A stretch of 64,000 bases of DNA from NCBI GenBank assembly GCA_959347315.1, contig OY365807.1:15574874-15638873 (forward strand). The letters run 5' to 3'. Origin of the DNA: Bimastos eiseni (taxonomy: Eukaryota > Annelida > Clitellata > Crassiclitellata > Lumbricidae). Positions 13,311 through 23,811 of the stretch are shown here, piece after piece; the stretch's first letter is position 1, and each line of letters opens with the position of its first letter. Under the pieces are notes generated by a model. It worked only from the letters and a program-made list of their open reading frames with translations, was not told the origin of the DNA and did no database searches. Both the position numbers and the translations under genes were made by a program.

Positions 13311-14012
13311 GCACGGTGGCCGATTGGTTAGAGCGTTCGGCTCGTAACGCTAAGTGTGCGCTGAGTGAGCGGGTTCGACCCTCGTCCGAGGCGTCACTGT
13401 GTAGGGACCAGAGTTGTATGGTTTCGATACAGTGTCTCGATCTCGAGACGTCTCGAGACAGTTTTTTACTGCCTCGGTCTCGGTCTTGGAAGCCTGCTGT
13501 CTCGGTCGTCTCGGTCTTGGAAGCCTGCTGTCTCGGTCTCGATCTCGAGGTAGTGTCTCGAATTTTTAGAAACTGTCTTGAAGTGAAAGTATTGTTCCGT
13601 CTCGAACAAGAGTCTCGATAAGTTTCGCGTTAACTGTCTTAAAATCTTGCGGCACGAATTGGTACTATATACATTACAAGTTATAAATTGAAATTACAAA
13701 TGAACCTATTTCCCGAAAACTGATACCTTAGTTTTTTGCAGCATTTTAGGCCTAAATAGGATCACTTGTGTTTTACTGTCTCGTACTGTCTTGAGCCTAG
13801 TGTCTCGGTCTTGGTCTCGGTCTTCGTACCTCACTATCTCGGTCTTGGTCTCGGTCTCGGCACCTCAATGTCTCGGTCTCGTCATGGTCTTGATGTTTCA
13901 AGTCTTGCATACAACACTGGTAGGACCTTGATCAAGTACTTCGCACACTTGCTCTGCAGTGGCGCGAAGGGGAGGGCGATATCAAATTTCAGAAGAAATA
14001 AATAAATAATTA
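13311..14012 (+). mobile_element. tRNA-derived SINE, split by a hAT-like insertion
   Basis: The head (13311-13408) has a tRNA-like A box (TGGCCGATTGGTTAGAGCG) and B box (GGGTTCGACCCTC); the tail resumes at 13920 (TAGGACCTTGATCAAGT...) and ends in AAATAAATAAATAATT. The uninterrupted copy at 55564-55797 shows that the two halves belong together. Confidence 0.85.
13409..13919. mobile_element. hAT-like non-autonomous element nested in a SINE
   Basis: 511 bp with inverted termini CAGAGTTGTATG at the left and CATACAACACTG at the right, flanked by GTAGGGAC and GTAGGACC, an 8-bp target duplication with one slipped base. hAT elements have CAGNG termini and 8-bp duplications. The interior is mostly degenerate TCTCGG repeat and has no transposase. 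Confidence 0.82.
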
Positions 14013-15899
14013 AAAAAATTCACAATGAATAATAAGGAACAAATTTTGGAAGCTGTGTTTTGACTGATTCGTATAGCCATAGGCCTATCCAGGATTTAAC
14101 ACTTGTGGCATCTGCTAAGACTGTATACGTATACGATACAAAATACAACTAACGCATCAGCAACGTTGTAGATATTTTGGAGGAGGTTACTAATCAATCT
14201 CAGTTCTGCCTCTGGTTTTCGACTTTCGAATTGACATTAATTTTAGTTGATGAGCCAATAAGTTATAAGTAAACCGGTTTTCGATTCCTGTTGTTGTAGT
14301 TGTATATGTAACTACGTACAGGTCTACAAGACGACAATAAACAAAGCGGAAACTTTATTCTGACAAAATTTTAAGAGCTTTTTGATTGTCAGTGATCGGC
14401 AAAATACAGCTTACAAAATTTAAACCAATATTCAAGTACTTCTGCAGTATTAAATATGCGATTTTGAATATGTTCTTTGATCTATCACAACCTCGCTCAC
14501 ACTCTTTCAAAGTCAAACTGACGCTCTTACGTGGCAATTTTTCAAATGAACCCGGTCTTACCCAGACCCTGCCTTCGTGACGCTAGCTGTTTGCTGTGTA
14601 CGCTTGAAGTAGTGACGCGGTACACGTGTTCCGTCTGCGTGGAAAAATCTCAACAGGTGGTCTACGGACGTCGACCTCAGCAGCAGGCAGCACCGCCTTC
14701 CAGAGAAAGAAGAGGCTGCGCAAACAGAGAAAGAGATGACGGAGATGTTACAGCTGTCGCCGCTGGGAATGTTCATGTTCAGAAGACCACAGCAGGACTA
14801 CAGCTGCATCAGGCGCTCCTTCCAGGCGAGTTACAAGACTTTAAATTGGCCACAGCGCATGCTACCAGCTTTTTAACGACCTCAATTAGTTACAACTATC
14901 TTTGAGGACAAGTAGTTGGGCACTGCTTCGATACCTAATTGAATACGAACATTAAGCAAGCTTCTGCTGATAACTGGAAAATCACTGCTTCCCGTTCCGT
15001 CAGCTACCGTTGTACCTCGTCTGTCCAGCAGCATGTCTTCGCTCCTAGCAATTCATCCATATACACTTCCAATTCCATATTGTATGTAACTAAGGAGGGT
15101 ACATGCGTGGCGCATAACAAATCTGGTGGAAGCCGCTGACTTCTTAATTTTTGGAATGAACAGCTGCCATGTTAGATGTAACGGCTGATAAGATAAGACA
15201 TAATTATGTACATGTAAATGTGTCTTTACAGCTGTATTGTGTAAAGCCACCATTTAAAATTGCATGCCGTCAGACAGTTTTGTAAAATTACTTCACAAAA
15301 ATGCCTCAGTTGCTTGCACTGTCATCAACGGTAGACGGAAAGCCATAGCAATATATAACTAGGCATGTAGCCTATCATGCAGATACAATTTAAGAGATAT
15401 GTGCGCCTATTAAGCAGAAACAGATTAATGAACAATTATCTTCTGCACCGAAATCGATTAAATCAAATTAAATAAGATTGGTTCAGATCATTTTGGATCA
15501 AGCTAAAATCAATTATCATAAGCTCATAAAGTCATAATGGATCATAAATTATGAGATTAGAGTCGCTGTAGACAAGACCAGATCTTATTATAACATCAGG
15601 TTGGATAAGTCTGAACGAGTTATGTAAGATCCAACTGCATCCGATTAGGTTTTTTAGGTTTAGGTTTATTCGTTTATGTGGCAATCAAATATAGGCAATG
15701 AAGAAAATGCACGATAGAGTAAAAACAGCAAAGTTAGAATGCCCAGGAGACCCAATTAGGGATCAATTGTTCCCGCTAGTTAGGGTCATCTGGAAGTTGC
15801 AACAATAAAAAAAACAGATTTTTGCCAACACTTTGGTAAATCAATTGGAGAAGTAACAGCTTGCAATGGATTAGATCATCTCAATTCATATAATATTAG
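14013..15899. other. No supported gene; possible 5' osr exon near 14640-14830
   Basis: A balanced-composition stretch with overlapping frames; one reads MTEMLQLSPLGMFMF ... CIRRSFQ. No canonical donor in the right phase was found. Confidence 0.3.
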
Positions 15900-16165
15900 A
15901 TCAGACCAGATCGTATAAGAATAGATCATTTTACTTAAATGTGATCACATAAGAATAGATTGCATTAGGCCTATTTATGTGACAACGTAAGAATAGATTA
16001 TATTATTTAAATGTGATCACATAATTAAGTCATTCGTTCATCCATACATTCATTCATTATATATAATTATATTGATCACATTAGCGTCAGCGTTATTTAC
16101 GTGCCATACTAAATTAAGAATAGGTCATATTATTTATAGATAGATATGTGATCACATACTTGCAA
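15900..16165. repeat. Degenerate repeat with palindrome ATGTGATCACAT, upstream of osr
   Basis: ATGTGATCACAT occurs at 15939-15950, 16011-16022 and 16145-16156, with AAGAATAGAT-like words close to each. It ends about 30 bp before the osr frame at 16188. Confidence 0.8.
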
Positions 16166-16187
16166 GAATAGAATATATTCTGAACGT

Positions 16188-16576
16188 GTGATTTTTGCTA
16201 CAGATAACGCATTCTATTCGTTCAAAAGAAGACGATTCGACTTTGCTAATCTCGCAGAATCTGCGCTGTTAAGCGACTACGAAACTTTCTCCCCATCTCC
16301 TCCTCCCCCACCTCCCCCACCTCCACCATCGCCACCACCACCTCCTCCTCATGCATTCCCTCCGTCATCTCCTCTACTACCTCCACGTGCAATTCAGTCG
16401 AGTGACCATCGCAGTCACCATCGCAGTGACCATCGCAGTGACCATCGCAGTGACCAGCTGACCACCAGTTGCGTCTGTCCTCGAATGGAAGTGAAGGAGT
16501 TCTATGACCGCAAGATTTGGACAAGAAAAGAGGAATCACGCGAAGTCAGACAACATCTGGGGAGACATGCCCCAAA
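16188..16576 (+). CDS. osr: osr exon 1 in view (RFDFANLA motif, poly-proline, DHRS repeat)
   Basis: The frame opens at ATG 16188, or after the possible acceptor ending at 16199. It encodes [13 protein letters not shown], two poly-Pro blocks, a roughly five-fold 12-nt repeat read as SDHR, and ends in GRHAPK. The donor is AAA|GTAAGT at 16577, phase 2. Joining to exon 2 keeps the zinc-finger frame. Confidence 0.8.
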
Positions 16577-18113
16577 GTAAGTAGTTACATCGTAAGGCTA
16601 GACTAGATAAATCGGAACTTAGGAACCCTACAAATTATATAAATTAAGCTAGTGATAATATTTGGTTCATGAATAATCTATTAATCTTCTAATTATGATT
16701 CTGATCTGTCAGCCGAACAGTCGGTGGCGGTGGTGAGGGGTGGTTTAAAATTCCTTTTAGCGCAGAAGCGCTTTCAGGATTTATGTTCCACTTGTCGCCC
16801 CCTAGCGAACCCACTCATACAACTGAGAGTCTACTCATCGTACCCTATTGGCGGAAAAATCTGTGAGAAGCTGCCTACCTGCTTTCATATGCAGAGGCTA
16901 AGAAACTGAAGTCGTTAACAAGATACCTATGGCTGTTCCTCAGGGTTAGTTAGCTCAATGGGAAGGTGTCAAGTGTAAACCAGATCTAATTATCTCTCTA
17001 GAAATGCGTTGTGATTGTATTTTTTTTTATCGTCAAAGGATGGTTGCGCGTCGCTGTAGTCGTCGGTATGTCTGTCCGTTCTGCGACCGTGAATTCTCCA
17101 AATCCTACAATCTCAAGATACACGTCAGGACGCACACTGACGAAAGACCATTCAGCTGTCCAATCTGTACGAAGGCCTTTCGACGCAAGGACCATCTTCG
17201 AGACCATAGGTATGCCATGATAAAGGACAGACCCATCTGGGATACCAAAAATTTTGTAAAGTTTGTAGGCCTACACATAAACCGACACACACACACGCCA
17301 ATAGGCAGACACGATCGCACATGCACACGGATGCATAATTATTATCAGACGCATACACACATATAGAAAGGCCTGCCCCACTCAGTCTATATAAATAAAG
17401 AGAAAATTATGTCTGTCTCTCTAGTTGTGTGTCTCTGTCCAGCGATGCATTTGCACAGTTTTAGAGCTATTCGCTCGAAGCCTTCACCGTTGGCTCAGAG
17501 GTTCGTGAACCCCACGGCCGCCCTCTTCCTGGTCTCCAGGGACAAAAAACCTGTCTCAGGACCCCAAGAAATGTTTCCTTCTCAGTAGCCAGGAGCGTCT
17601 CGTCGAAACACCTGCATGTGATATCTCTCTGCCACACCTTTTGTTCGGAAGATATACGTTTGCACAGTCAGTCAGGTGGGTTTGTACTTCGTACGCATTT
17701 GCACACTTTTAGACCTAGTGACTCGAAACCCCGTCTTCCTTCTCTCCAGGGCCAAAAACTTGTCTCAATACGCCGAGTGCCCCAGTTAGTTGCGTAATAA
17801 TAGAGGAAAACATTTTTATTTAAACCAATTATCAGTTTAATTGAGTCAAATATGTTATGAGTATATAGAACCGCACTATCAATAGAAACTACCCGCTATT
17901 TAAGCAGAACGATCATTGCAGGTGTTCAACTAATGACATCCTTAGTTGAACCAAGTAATCATTATAGTTGCAAAAATTTGCTTGAGTTGAGCAAAAGTAT
18001 CATTACAGTTGAACCAAGATAGCTTGAGTTGAACCATAATATCAAACCAGATGCTTCTTTGAGGATTGAAACACTGATCATTGCAGTCAATGTTTTAGCT
18101 TACCAACTGAGTC

Positions 18114-18158
<45 letters not shown>

Positions 18159-18302
18159 TATAAGACTATATGTATAGACTATGAGTCTTGCGTTTTTTCT
18201 TTTAGGTACATACATTGCCAGGAGAAGCCGTTCAAGTGCTTTGAATGTGGAAAATCTTTTTGCCAAGCACGAAGTCTCGCCCTTCACAAAGCCAGCCACT
18301 AA
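16188..18302 (+). CDS. osr: Odd-skipped-related zinc-finger transcription factor (3 exons in view)
   Basis: Join of 16188-16576, 17039-17209 and 18206-18302, giving 218 residues from the ATG at 16188. Seen: a [14 protein letters not shown] segment, a proline-rich run, a DHRS repeat, then three C2H2 fingers (YVCPFC...HVRTH, FSCPIC...HRYIH, FKCFEC...HKASH) joined by TDERP and QEKP linkers. Known: vertebrate Osr1/Osr2 carry RFDFANLA ahead of three fingers with the same SYNL, [13 protein letters not shown] and FCQxR signatures; the family are nuclear DNA-binding regulators of kidney, gut and limb development. Splices conserve frame (AAA|GATGG and CATAG|GTACAT). The protein ends soon after finger 3, as in vertebrate Osr. 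The start is uncertain: a good acceptor (TTTGCTACAG) lies 12 nt inside the ATG, so a more 5' exon may supply the real N-terminus. Odd: the repeat-rich linker between RFDFANLA and the fingers. Confidence 0.93.
16398..16455 (+). repeat. osr: 12-bp coding minisatellite in osr
   Basis: Units of GACCATCGCAGT, about five, read as SDHR in the osr frame. The 12-nt unit length keeps the frame whatever the copy number. Confidence 0.9.
16880..16925. repeat. Short dispersed repeat with GAGGCTAAGAAA core
   Basis: The same core followed by an AAGT-like word occurs at 24639 and 40061, in introns of both genes. Probably the remains of one interspersed family. Confidence 0.4.
17039..17209 (+). CDS. osr: osr exon 2 (zinc fingers 1 and 2)
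   Basis: The acceptor GTCAAAG is at 17032-17038 and the donor ATAG|GTATGC at 17210. It encodes finger 1 (C-x2-C-x12-H-x3-H, with SYNL) and finger 2 up to DHR; the last codon is completed by exon 3. In the unspliced frame the reading continues as YAMI, which is not a finger, so the splice at 17209 is needed. Confidence 0.95.
17380..17800. repeat. Repeat in osr intron 2 with internal duplication
   Basis: The segment around GCATTTGCACAGTTTTAGA...CTCGAAGCC (from 17447) recurs at 17694 as GCATTTGCACACTTTTAGA...CTCGAAACC, and the CTCCAGGGACAAAAAACCTG block recurs as CTCCAGGGCCAAAAACTTG. Origin not recognised. Confidence 0.7.
18118..18157. repeat. (TA)n microsatellite in osr intron 2
   Basis: About 20 TA units, 48 bp before the exon 3 acceptor. 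Confidence 0.97.
18206..18302 (+). CDS. osr: osr exon 3 (end of finger 2, finger 3, stop)
   Basis: The acceptor TTTCTTTTAG ends at 18205. The exon completes HRYIH, adds the CQEKPF linker and finger 3 ([19 protein letters not shown]), and stops with TAA at 18300-18302. FCQ.R..A.HK is the family signature of the last Osr finger. Confidence 0.96.
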
Positions 18303-20676
18303 ATTGATGATGAGATTGAAAGACAGCGATTAGACAATAATTATATATGAATCACTGTTGTGTTAACAAACGCCTTGTATAAACTCTAATCTAATCTAAG
18401 CATGCGCACATAATTTATAGGCTACACACTTGCAACAGTCTCCAAAGGTTGGCATGCAATTTTTTAGGTGCTGGATTTAGGGTTTAGGGCGAACTGATGA
18501 AGAAATTAGGCAATGATATTATTTCGGAAGATTTTATTGCATAAGGAGAGTGTTCTATATACGTTCAGCACTTATATTTATAGGCCTATATTTATAGGCC
18601 TATATTTATAGGCCTATAGGCCTACTGTAAACGACGTCTAGATGATATAGGATCCCTTCTCCCAGAAACGTCACGTAAGAGAGATGATAATCAGCTTCCA
18701 ATACTATAACTAATATTGTTAATGTTGTTTGTATTATAATTAGTATTGCTATTATAATTGGTGTTATTATCCGAATTGCACTTATTCTTCTTGTTCATGT
18801 ATTGGTCATATAGCATAGGCCTACTTTTACTTTATATAGGCCTACTTGTTATTTTCCTGTTTATCTTGTTCCTGTGTTTCTGTTTTCCTGCTTCTCCTCC
18901 TCTTCATACCCCTATATAGGACCCTCGTCCTCCTCCTCCTCCTCGTCCTCCTCCTCGTCCTCGTCCTCGTCCTCCTCCTTGTCCTCCTCCTCCTCCTCGT
19001 CCTCCTCCTCCTCCTCGTCCTCCTCCTCCTCCTCGTCCTCCTCCTCCTCGTCCTCCTCCTCCTCGTCCTCCTCCTCCTCGTCCTCCTCCTCCTCGTCCTC
19101 CTCCTCCTCCTCCTCATCATCCTTCTCGTCCTCCTCCTCCTCCTCATCATCCTTCTCGTCCTCCTCCTTCTATTCATTCTAAATGAATAAATTCACAAAC
19201 TTTAGATAGAATTTGACCACCATAGGCCTATCTCAATACAGAGAGATACATGATTCATTACTTGGCTAACCCTGAGTATAATATACATATATTATATGTC
19301 ATGGGACTAAGCATGCACCATTTTCTTGACTGATTCTGTTTAGTCACTGAAGGTGAATAAATCATCTTCGGTGATTTTAGCGATCATTGAAACTCTTCTC
19401 AAGGCCTTGTTAATCCTGTACAATAAACGGAATTTGCCAGGAATGCGGCTCATTGTATTAATTATTTTAAAATGTACTTAATATTTGATTAATTAAGTAC
19501 CTTCCTTTAATGTCCAATGTATCTTTCCTTAGGCCTAATGCATGTGTAGTCTAAGTGGTTGAACATGTATAACTGAGCCCATTTATAGTCTATGAGAAGC
19601 GTTTTAACCACTCGTTTGCCCGACATCATACCACAAAATAACAATAATTGACTCAACAATCTTCTTGCAAGCAACCGGCCTGAATGCCCAGATATCATGC
19701 AGGCGATAATTAACAGAGAGACTATAGGCCTATGTCTTCCTCTTACAGCACTTATCTGTGGAAATGTTGCACTTCAATGCAGTTGTTTTTGCAGCACTTA
19801 ATCCATAAAAACTGCAATGGCTTGTCATTCCCTAACAAAGTTCCTCCAATAAAAAAATCCCGAGTGATAAAATAATGATGCTACGATGATGATGACGACG
19901 ACGACGACGATGATGGCGATGGTGACGATGACGACGACATCATTTATCATTATGCTAACCGAGTTACAATATGGGTAATCATAAATTGCAAAAATCTTAA
20001 GTTCTACTGTAAAGTTGCACTTGCTCAGTGCGCCAGTCAGAGGGCTTATCCAGAAACCGCCGGTCTCCAATCTCGAAGCTAACTGAATGCATTGCATTTG
20101 CCCAGCCGAAGGAATACTTTACTTCTAACTCACTCTTCTATCCTAACCCCTTCTCTCCTAAAAGACTGATTCTGTAGTCTGTCTTCGTTCCTATAATTGC
20201 CAACCGCTCGCTCTTTATTGGCTATGGTTATCAACGGTCCAAACGGTCAAGAATCACTTTCTCGTCTTTCCCATTCGCAGAAAAGGAAATTTGACAAGGA
20301 AAGCCTATCAAGCAACCATCCCATCTCCAATCAGGTCCTGTCTACATGGCCTTTATATATATTTAGGTTAATTGACAGAATTGTCCCTAATTTGCTAAAC
20401 AAGCAACTCTCTTCCAACTCAAATCCTAGGCCTAATGGTTCTGAGAATAAAAGACAAGGCGCATGCATTGTTGATGTCACTATCGACTCTCATCCGAGTC
20501 ATCTCTCTTTCTCTCTCCACATTTTCAACCCTTCGCGCTCCTGCTTCGGGTCCTACACATAAGTTACTCTTATAACCCAGAGCCCATCCACTGATTCAAC
20601 TGAATGTGCAACGAATTTTTGCATTTATACCATCATATTCTCGATTGAAATAGACTGAAGTTTGATCATATTCGGG
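18303..20676. other. osr 3' flank and intergenic sequence
   Basis: Three tandem copies of TATTTATAGGCCTA at 18576-18622, a GAC/GAT run at 19885-19935 and the pyrimidine repeat listed above. No gene seen. Confidence 0.55.
18927..19172. repeat. CTC/GTC trinucleotide repeat, near-pure pyrimidine tract
   Basis: About 245 bp of TCC units with regular CGTCC interruptions. The open frames on both strands (poly-Ser, poly-Leu, poly-Arg) are by-products of the repeat. Confidence 0.96.
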
Positions 20677-21206
20677 TACGGTTGCCAGGTGTCCGGTATT
20701 GAACCGGGCAGTTCGGTATTTAGACAAACTGTCCGGTCAGAAATTTTATACGTTACCGGACATGGCTGTGTCCGGTAATTCTTGGTAAATATTTAGGCAT
20801 ACTAATTATTGTCAAACTAATTGTTAATTATATTTAATTTAGAAATACTCAGACTAAGTGGCTACATATGAAAAGTGAAATGTCGCATTTTGTGCTAGCT
20901 CTTCTGATCGTCGTATTTTCAAGCATGTGCCCTTTTGATGGTCGCCCCTTTGAATGAGTCTTTTTGATGGCCGTCCCCTTGAATGCGCCCTTTGACGGTC
21001 GTACTTTTGATCGGATACTCAAGATATGTATGCTGTGTAATAGAGGGAAATGGGTCTGCAAACGACTTTTCCGTGCATAATATAAGGATGGGATCCATCC
21101 ATGACCCTCTGAGGGCCATGATCCACCCCCATGGGTTCACGCTCCCCGGCCCCGCAACTCATTCGCCGTAGTCCGGTAATTTCCTGAAGACTACCTGGCA
21201 ACCCTA
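20677..21206. mobile_element. hAT-like miniature element
   Basis: About 530 bp with inverted ends TACGGTTGCCAGGT and ACCTGGCAACCCTA, and ATTCGG on both flanks. The interior has GTCCGGTAAT near both ends and a run of diverged repeats of GATGGTCG...CCCTTTTGA (20900-21010). No transposase. Confidence 0.6.
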
Positions 21207-23591
21207 ATTCGGACAATTGTCTGCCAAAGCAGAAAAGCTCAGCGAATCATGCTGAAGGAAAGTGCGCTCATACTTAGATCGCAATATAAATTCGTTTCGC
21301 AGAGCAGGGCGTCTGCTGGTGGTTTTCATTAGCTGAAAGTTTCAAGAGAGTTCCTCTGTCGATCGTGTTGATATAGGCCTACTAGTAACAAGAGAAGAAA
21401 CAGCACCACATAGGCGTGTATAATCAGAGTCATAGGCGTGTAGCCCGTACGGGCCCGGCCCTCCTTTTAACGGTTGCAGTCGAGCATGACTTGTCACGCA
21501 TCGATGCGTCAAGCACAATGCAGCGAGTTTTACGTTCGCATGCCTGCGAGGTAGCCGCCTTAGCTATGTATGGTTTGGGTTGAGGTCTGCTCCTATTCGT
21601 GTGTGTATTTCGAAGCAGGATAAACTTTTGGAGTGCTTTACTGGAGCTTATGCGGAAACCGGTTTTCTGAATTCGACGCTCCTATTTTGATACAGAAAAG
21701 GTAGTAATTGCAGTATTTGGATATTTCTAGAATTGTTTCCAATCGGGTACGAGACTTGAATTATCGATGTTGAGATTATCGATCTCTTTTTTGAGGGCTG
21801 TATAGTCGCATATGTTTAATCCCCAAAACAGATCACGGAAAATTAGGCCCACTCCGTTTCGTAACTGTTAGAATTTCTTTGAGGTTCAGTTGCTGTAAAG
21901 GCTCAATTTGTAAGACGTGAATGGGGCGCTGTATAAATGTTTGAAACGTAGGCCTTTGCTTGATGCAGCATATATATATAGACGCATGTTAAAGTGTACT
22001 AGAAATGCACGCAAAAATCTTTTAACTACTGCTGACCAGGCAAAAATAGGGTTATATAGTAGACACAATTTAAAACAAACCCAGAATCACAATATAGCCT
22101 ACATCATTGTTTTGGCATGTGTATATATACGCTTATAATTAAAATCATTGCCAACGTCTTTTAATAAAGGTCACAGAAGGATGAGCACTCAACTTGTCAT
22201 AATTGAACATATTCAGTGATAACCTATGTAGGCTAATAACATTACACTCAAAGGTCTATTCATATTTTTGACTTGCATAGCTTTCTAGCTGGAGAAGTAT
22301 ATATCGAGACAGCCTACGATGCAGCCTATTAAAATTAAAAGTTTAAACTTCTCTGTCATTAGAGTAGCCTATAACCACATCACTCATAATTATGAACCGA
22401 GGTGTGACAGTGCCATATTGCCAGACAGCCTATATTAACTTTCAATAAAATTTTGTTACAGAACGCCCGCAAGACATTGTGAATTATTTAAGAAGTAGGC
22501 TAGTGTCTGCAGACGACAGACACTAACACAGTTTGTGGTAATACGTCGATGGTAATAACCAAAGGCATATAAATCATATATAGGCCTAATAAAAACAGGG
22601 ACGTAGGCCTAACTAGAAAATTTTCCTGGGGCGCTTATTTCGCAAATGCCGAAGGCGTGAAGAAGCGTACTGAAAGCACCCCCCCCCCAAACAAACTTCG
22701 GATCAATTGTGTCGGTCAACTTATCCCTGGGGTGTTCCAGCACTCCTCAGCTCCCCTAGTAGCCTATCGCCTCTGACAATAACTATAGGCTACAGCCAAT
22801 AACAATCTATGGTAATAGCAAATAGAGGACAAGTAGACCTAGTGGGACCCTGATTAGACAAAATTATCCAGAGCAGGTTAAATCTAAAATGCTTTGACCC
22901 CAGAGAGCCACACTTGGTCTAGTATTTTGCTACCAAACTACTTTTTGAATTCAAGGTGTAACAGTAGGCCTAGTGAAATGACTAATCTTTGTAGTTTTTT
23001 GTCTTGGCTGAGTGCTACATTGTGCTCAGTTTATCCATTATTGCCTGTAGACATTTTCTGCTTCTCGCCATCATTATCTGGTCATCTGTGAACGTCAGTG
23101 CTAATATAGATTACTTGCCTCAATGCCTTGATTCATCTTTCTTCGACCTTTGACCATCCGGAAATGTCTAGAATAATATTAAAGTAAAGGAAATTTGGTA
23201 AATAAAGCAATGGTCTTGCTCCTGCTTCGTATTGGAGTCTAAAGTCTAACTTAAATATCTAGCAATCTAAGTCAGCGATATATCGTTCGACAAGACATTT
23301 GCTATGCGAGCGACTACGGATCCTACCAATCGGTCGCTTGCCTCAAATGGGAAGCTCTGATGGTGTCGTGCGAAATCCGACACCAACCCAATTCAATGCG
23401 TGGTGTAGGACTTCTTTTCATATCTAGTTTAAAAATTGGGGGCCGTCCGCTCATCCTCGTACTACCGCCACTCATTATTAGGTTTCTGGTGGCACGAAAC
23501 GCCGTCTGCATTACTTTGATTTCGTGCAGCCATTTGTTTTCTCACAGCGCGTGCAGAAGGCTGTTTACCTAAGCGACTGCATTCCATTTAG
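21207..23591. other. No gene seen upstream of the first filamin exon
   Basis: No filamin-like SPF or CH-domain exon found here on the plus strand. Composition turns more GC-rich from about 23280. Confidence 0.55.
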
Positions 23592-23811
23592 CCTGGCATG
23601 ACGTGCCGTCAGTTGACCTGGTCGGCGCGACATCGTCCGGGTCCATCGCCGCTCGCACAACGATTCCCTGCTTTCCAGATCGACGCGGCCGATGTTGAAG
23701 CGGGTGCCGTGCGTGTCCTGGCGAAGGCGCCGAGCGGCGCTTTACGTCAGCTGGAGGTTCAATTCGACGCCAATGGGCAGTTCACGACAAACTTCGTCCC
23801 AAACGAGATTG
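23592..23811 (+). CDS. Filamin exon E1 (first visible; 5' edge uncertain)
   Basis: It reads IDAADVEAGAVRV ... FVPNEIG and ends in G|GTAAGTG at 23812, phase 1. The 5' edge is unresolved: acceptors are possible at 23591 (CATTTAG) and 23678 (CTTTCCAG), and an in-frame ATG lies at 23598. The secure part is 23679-23811. It is more GC-rich than the later exons. Confidence 0.7.

Noticed and set aside
13190..13621. 143-codon frame with a serine- and leucine-rich second half
   Set aside because: It runs across a SINE head and the TCTCGG repeat of the nested hAT-like element.
18842..19190. Arginine-rich, serine-rich and leucine-rich frames
   Set aside because: Translation of one trinucleotide repeat in different frames.
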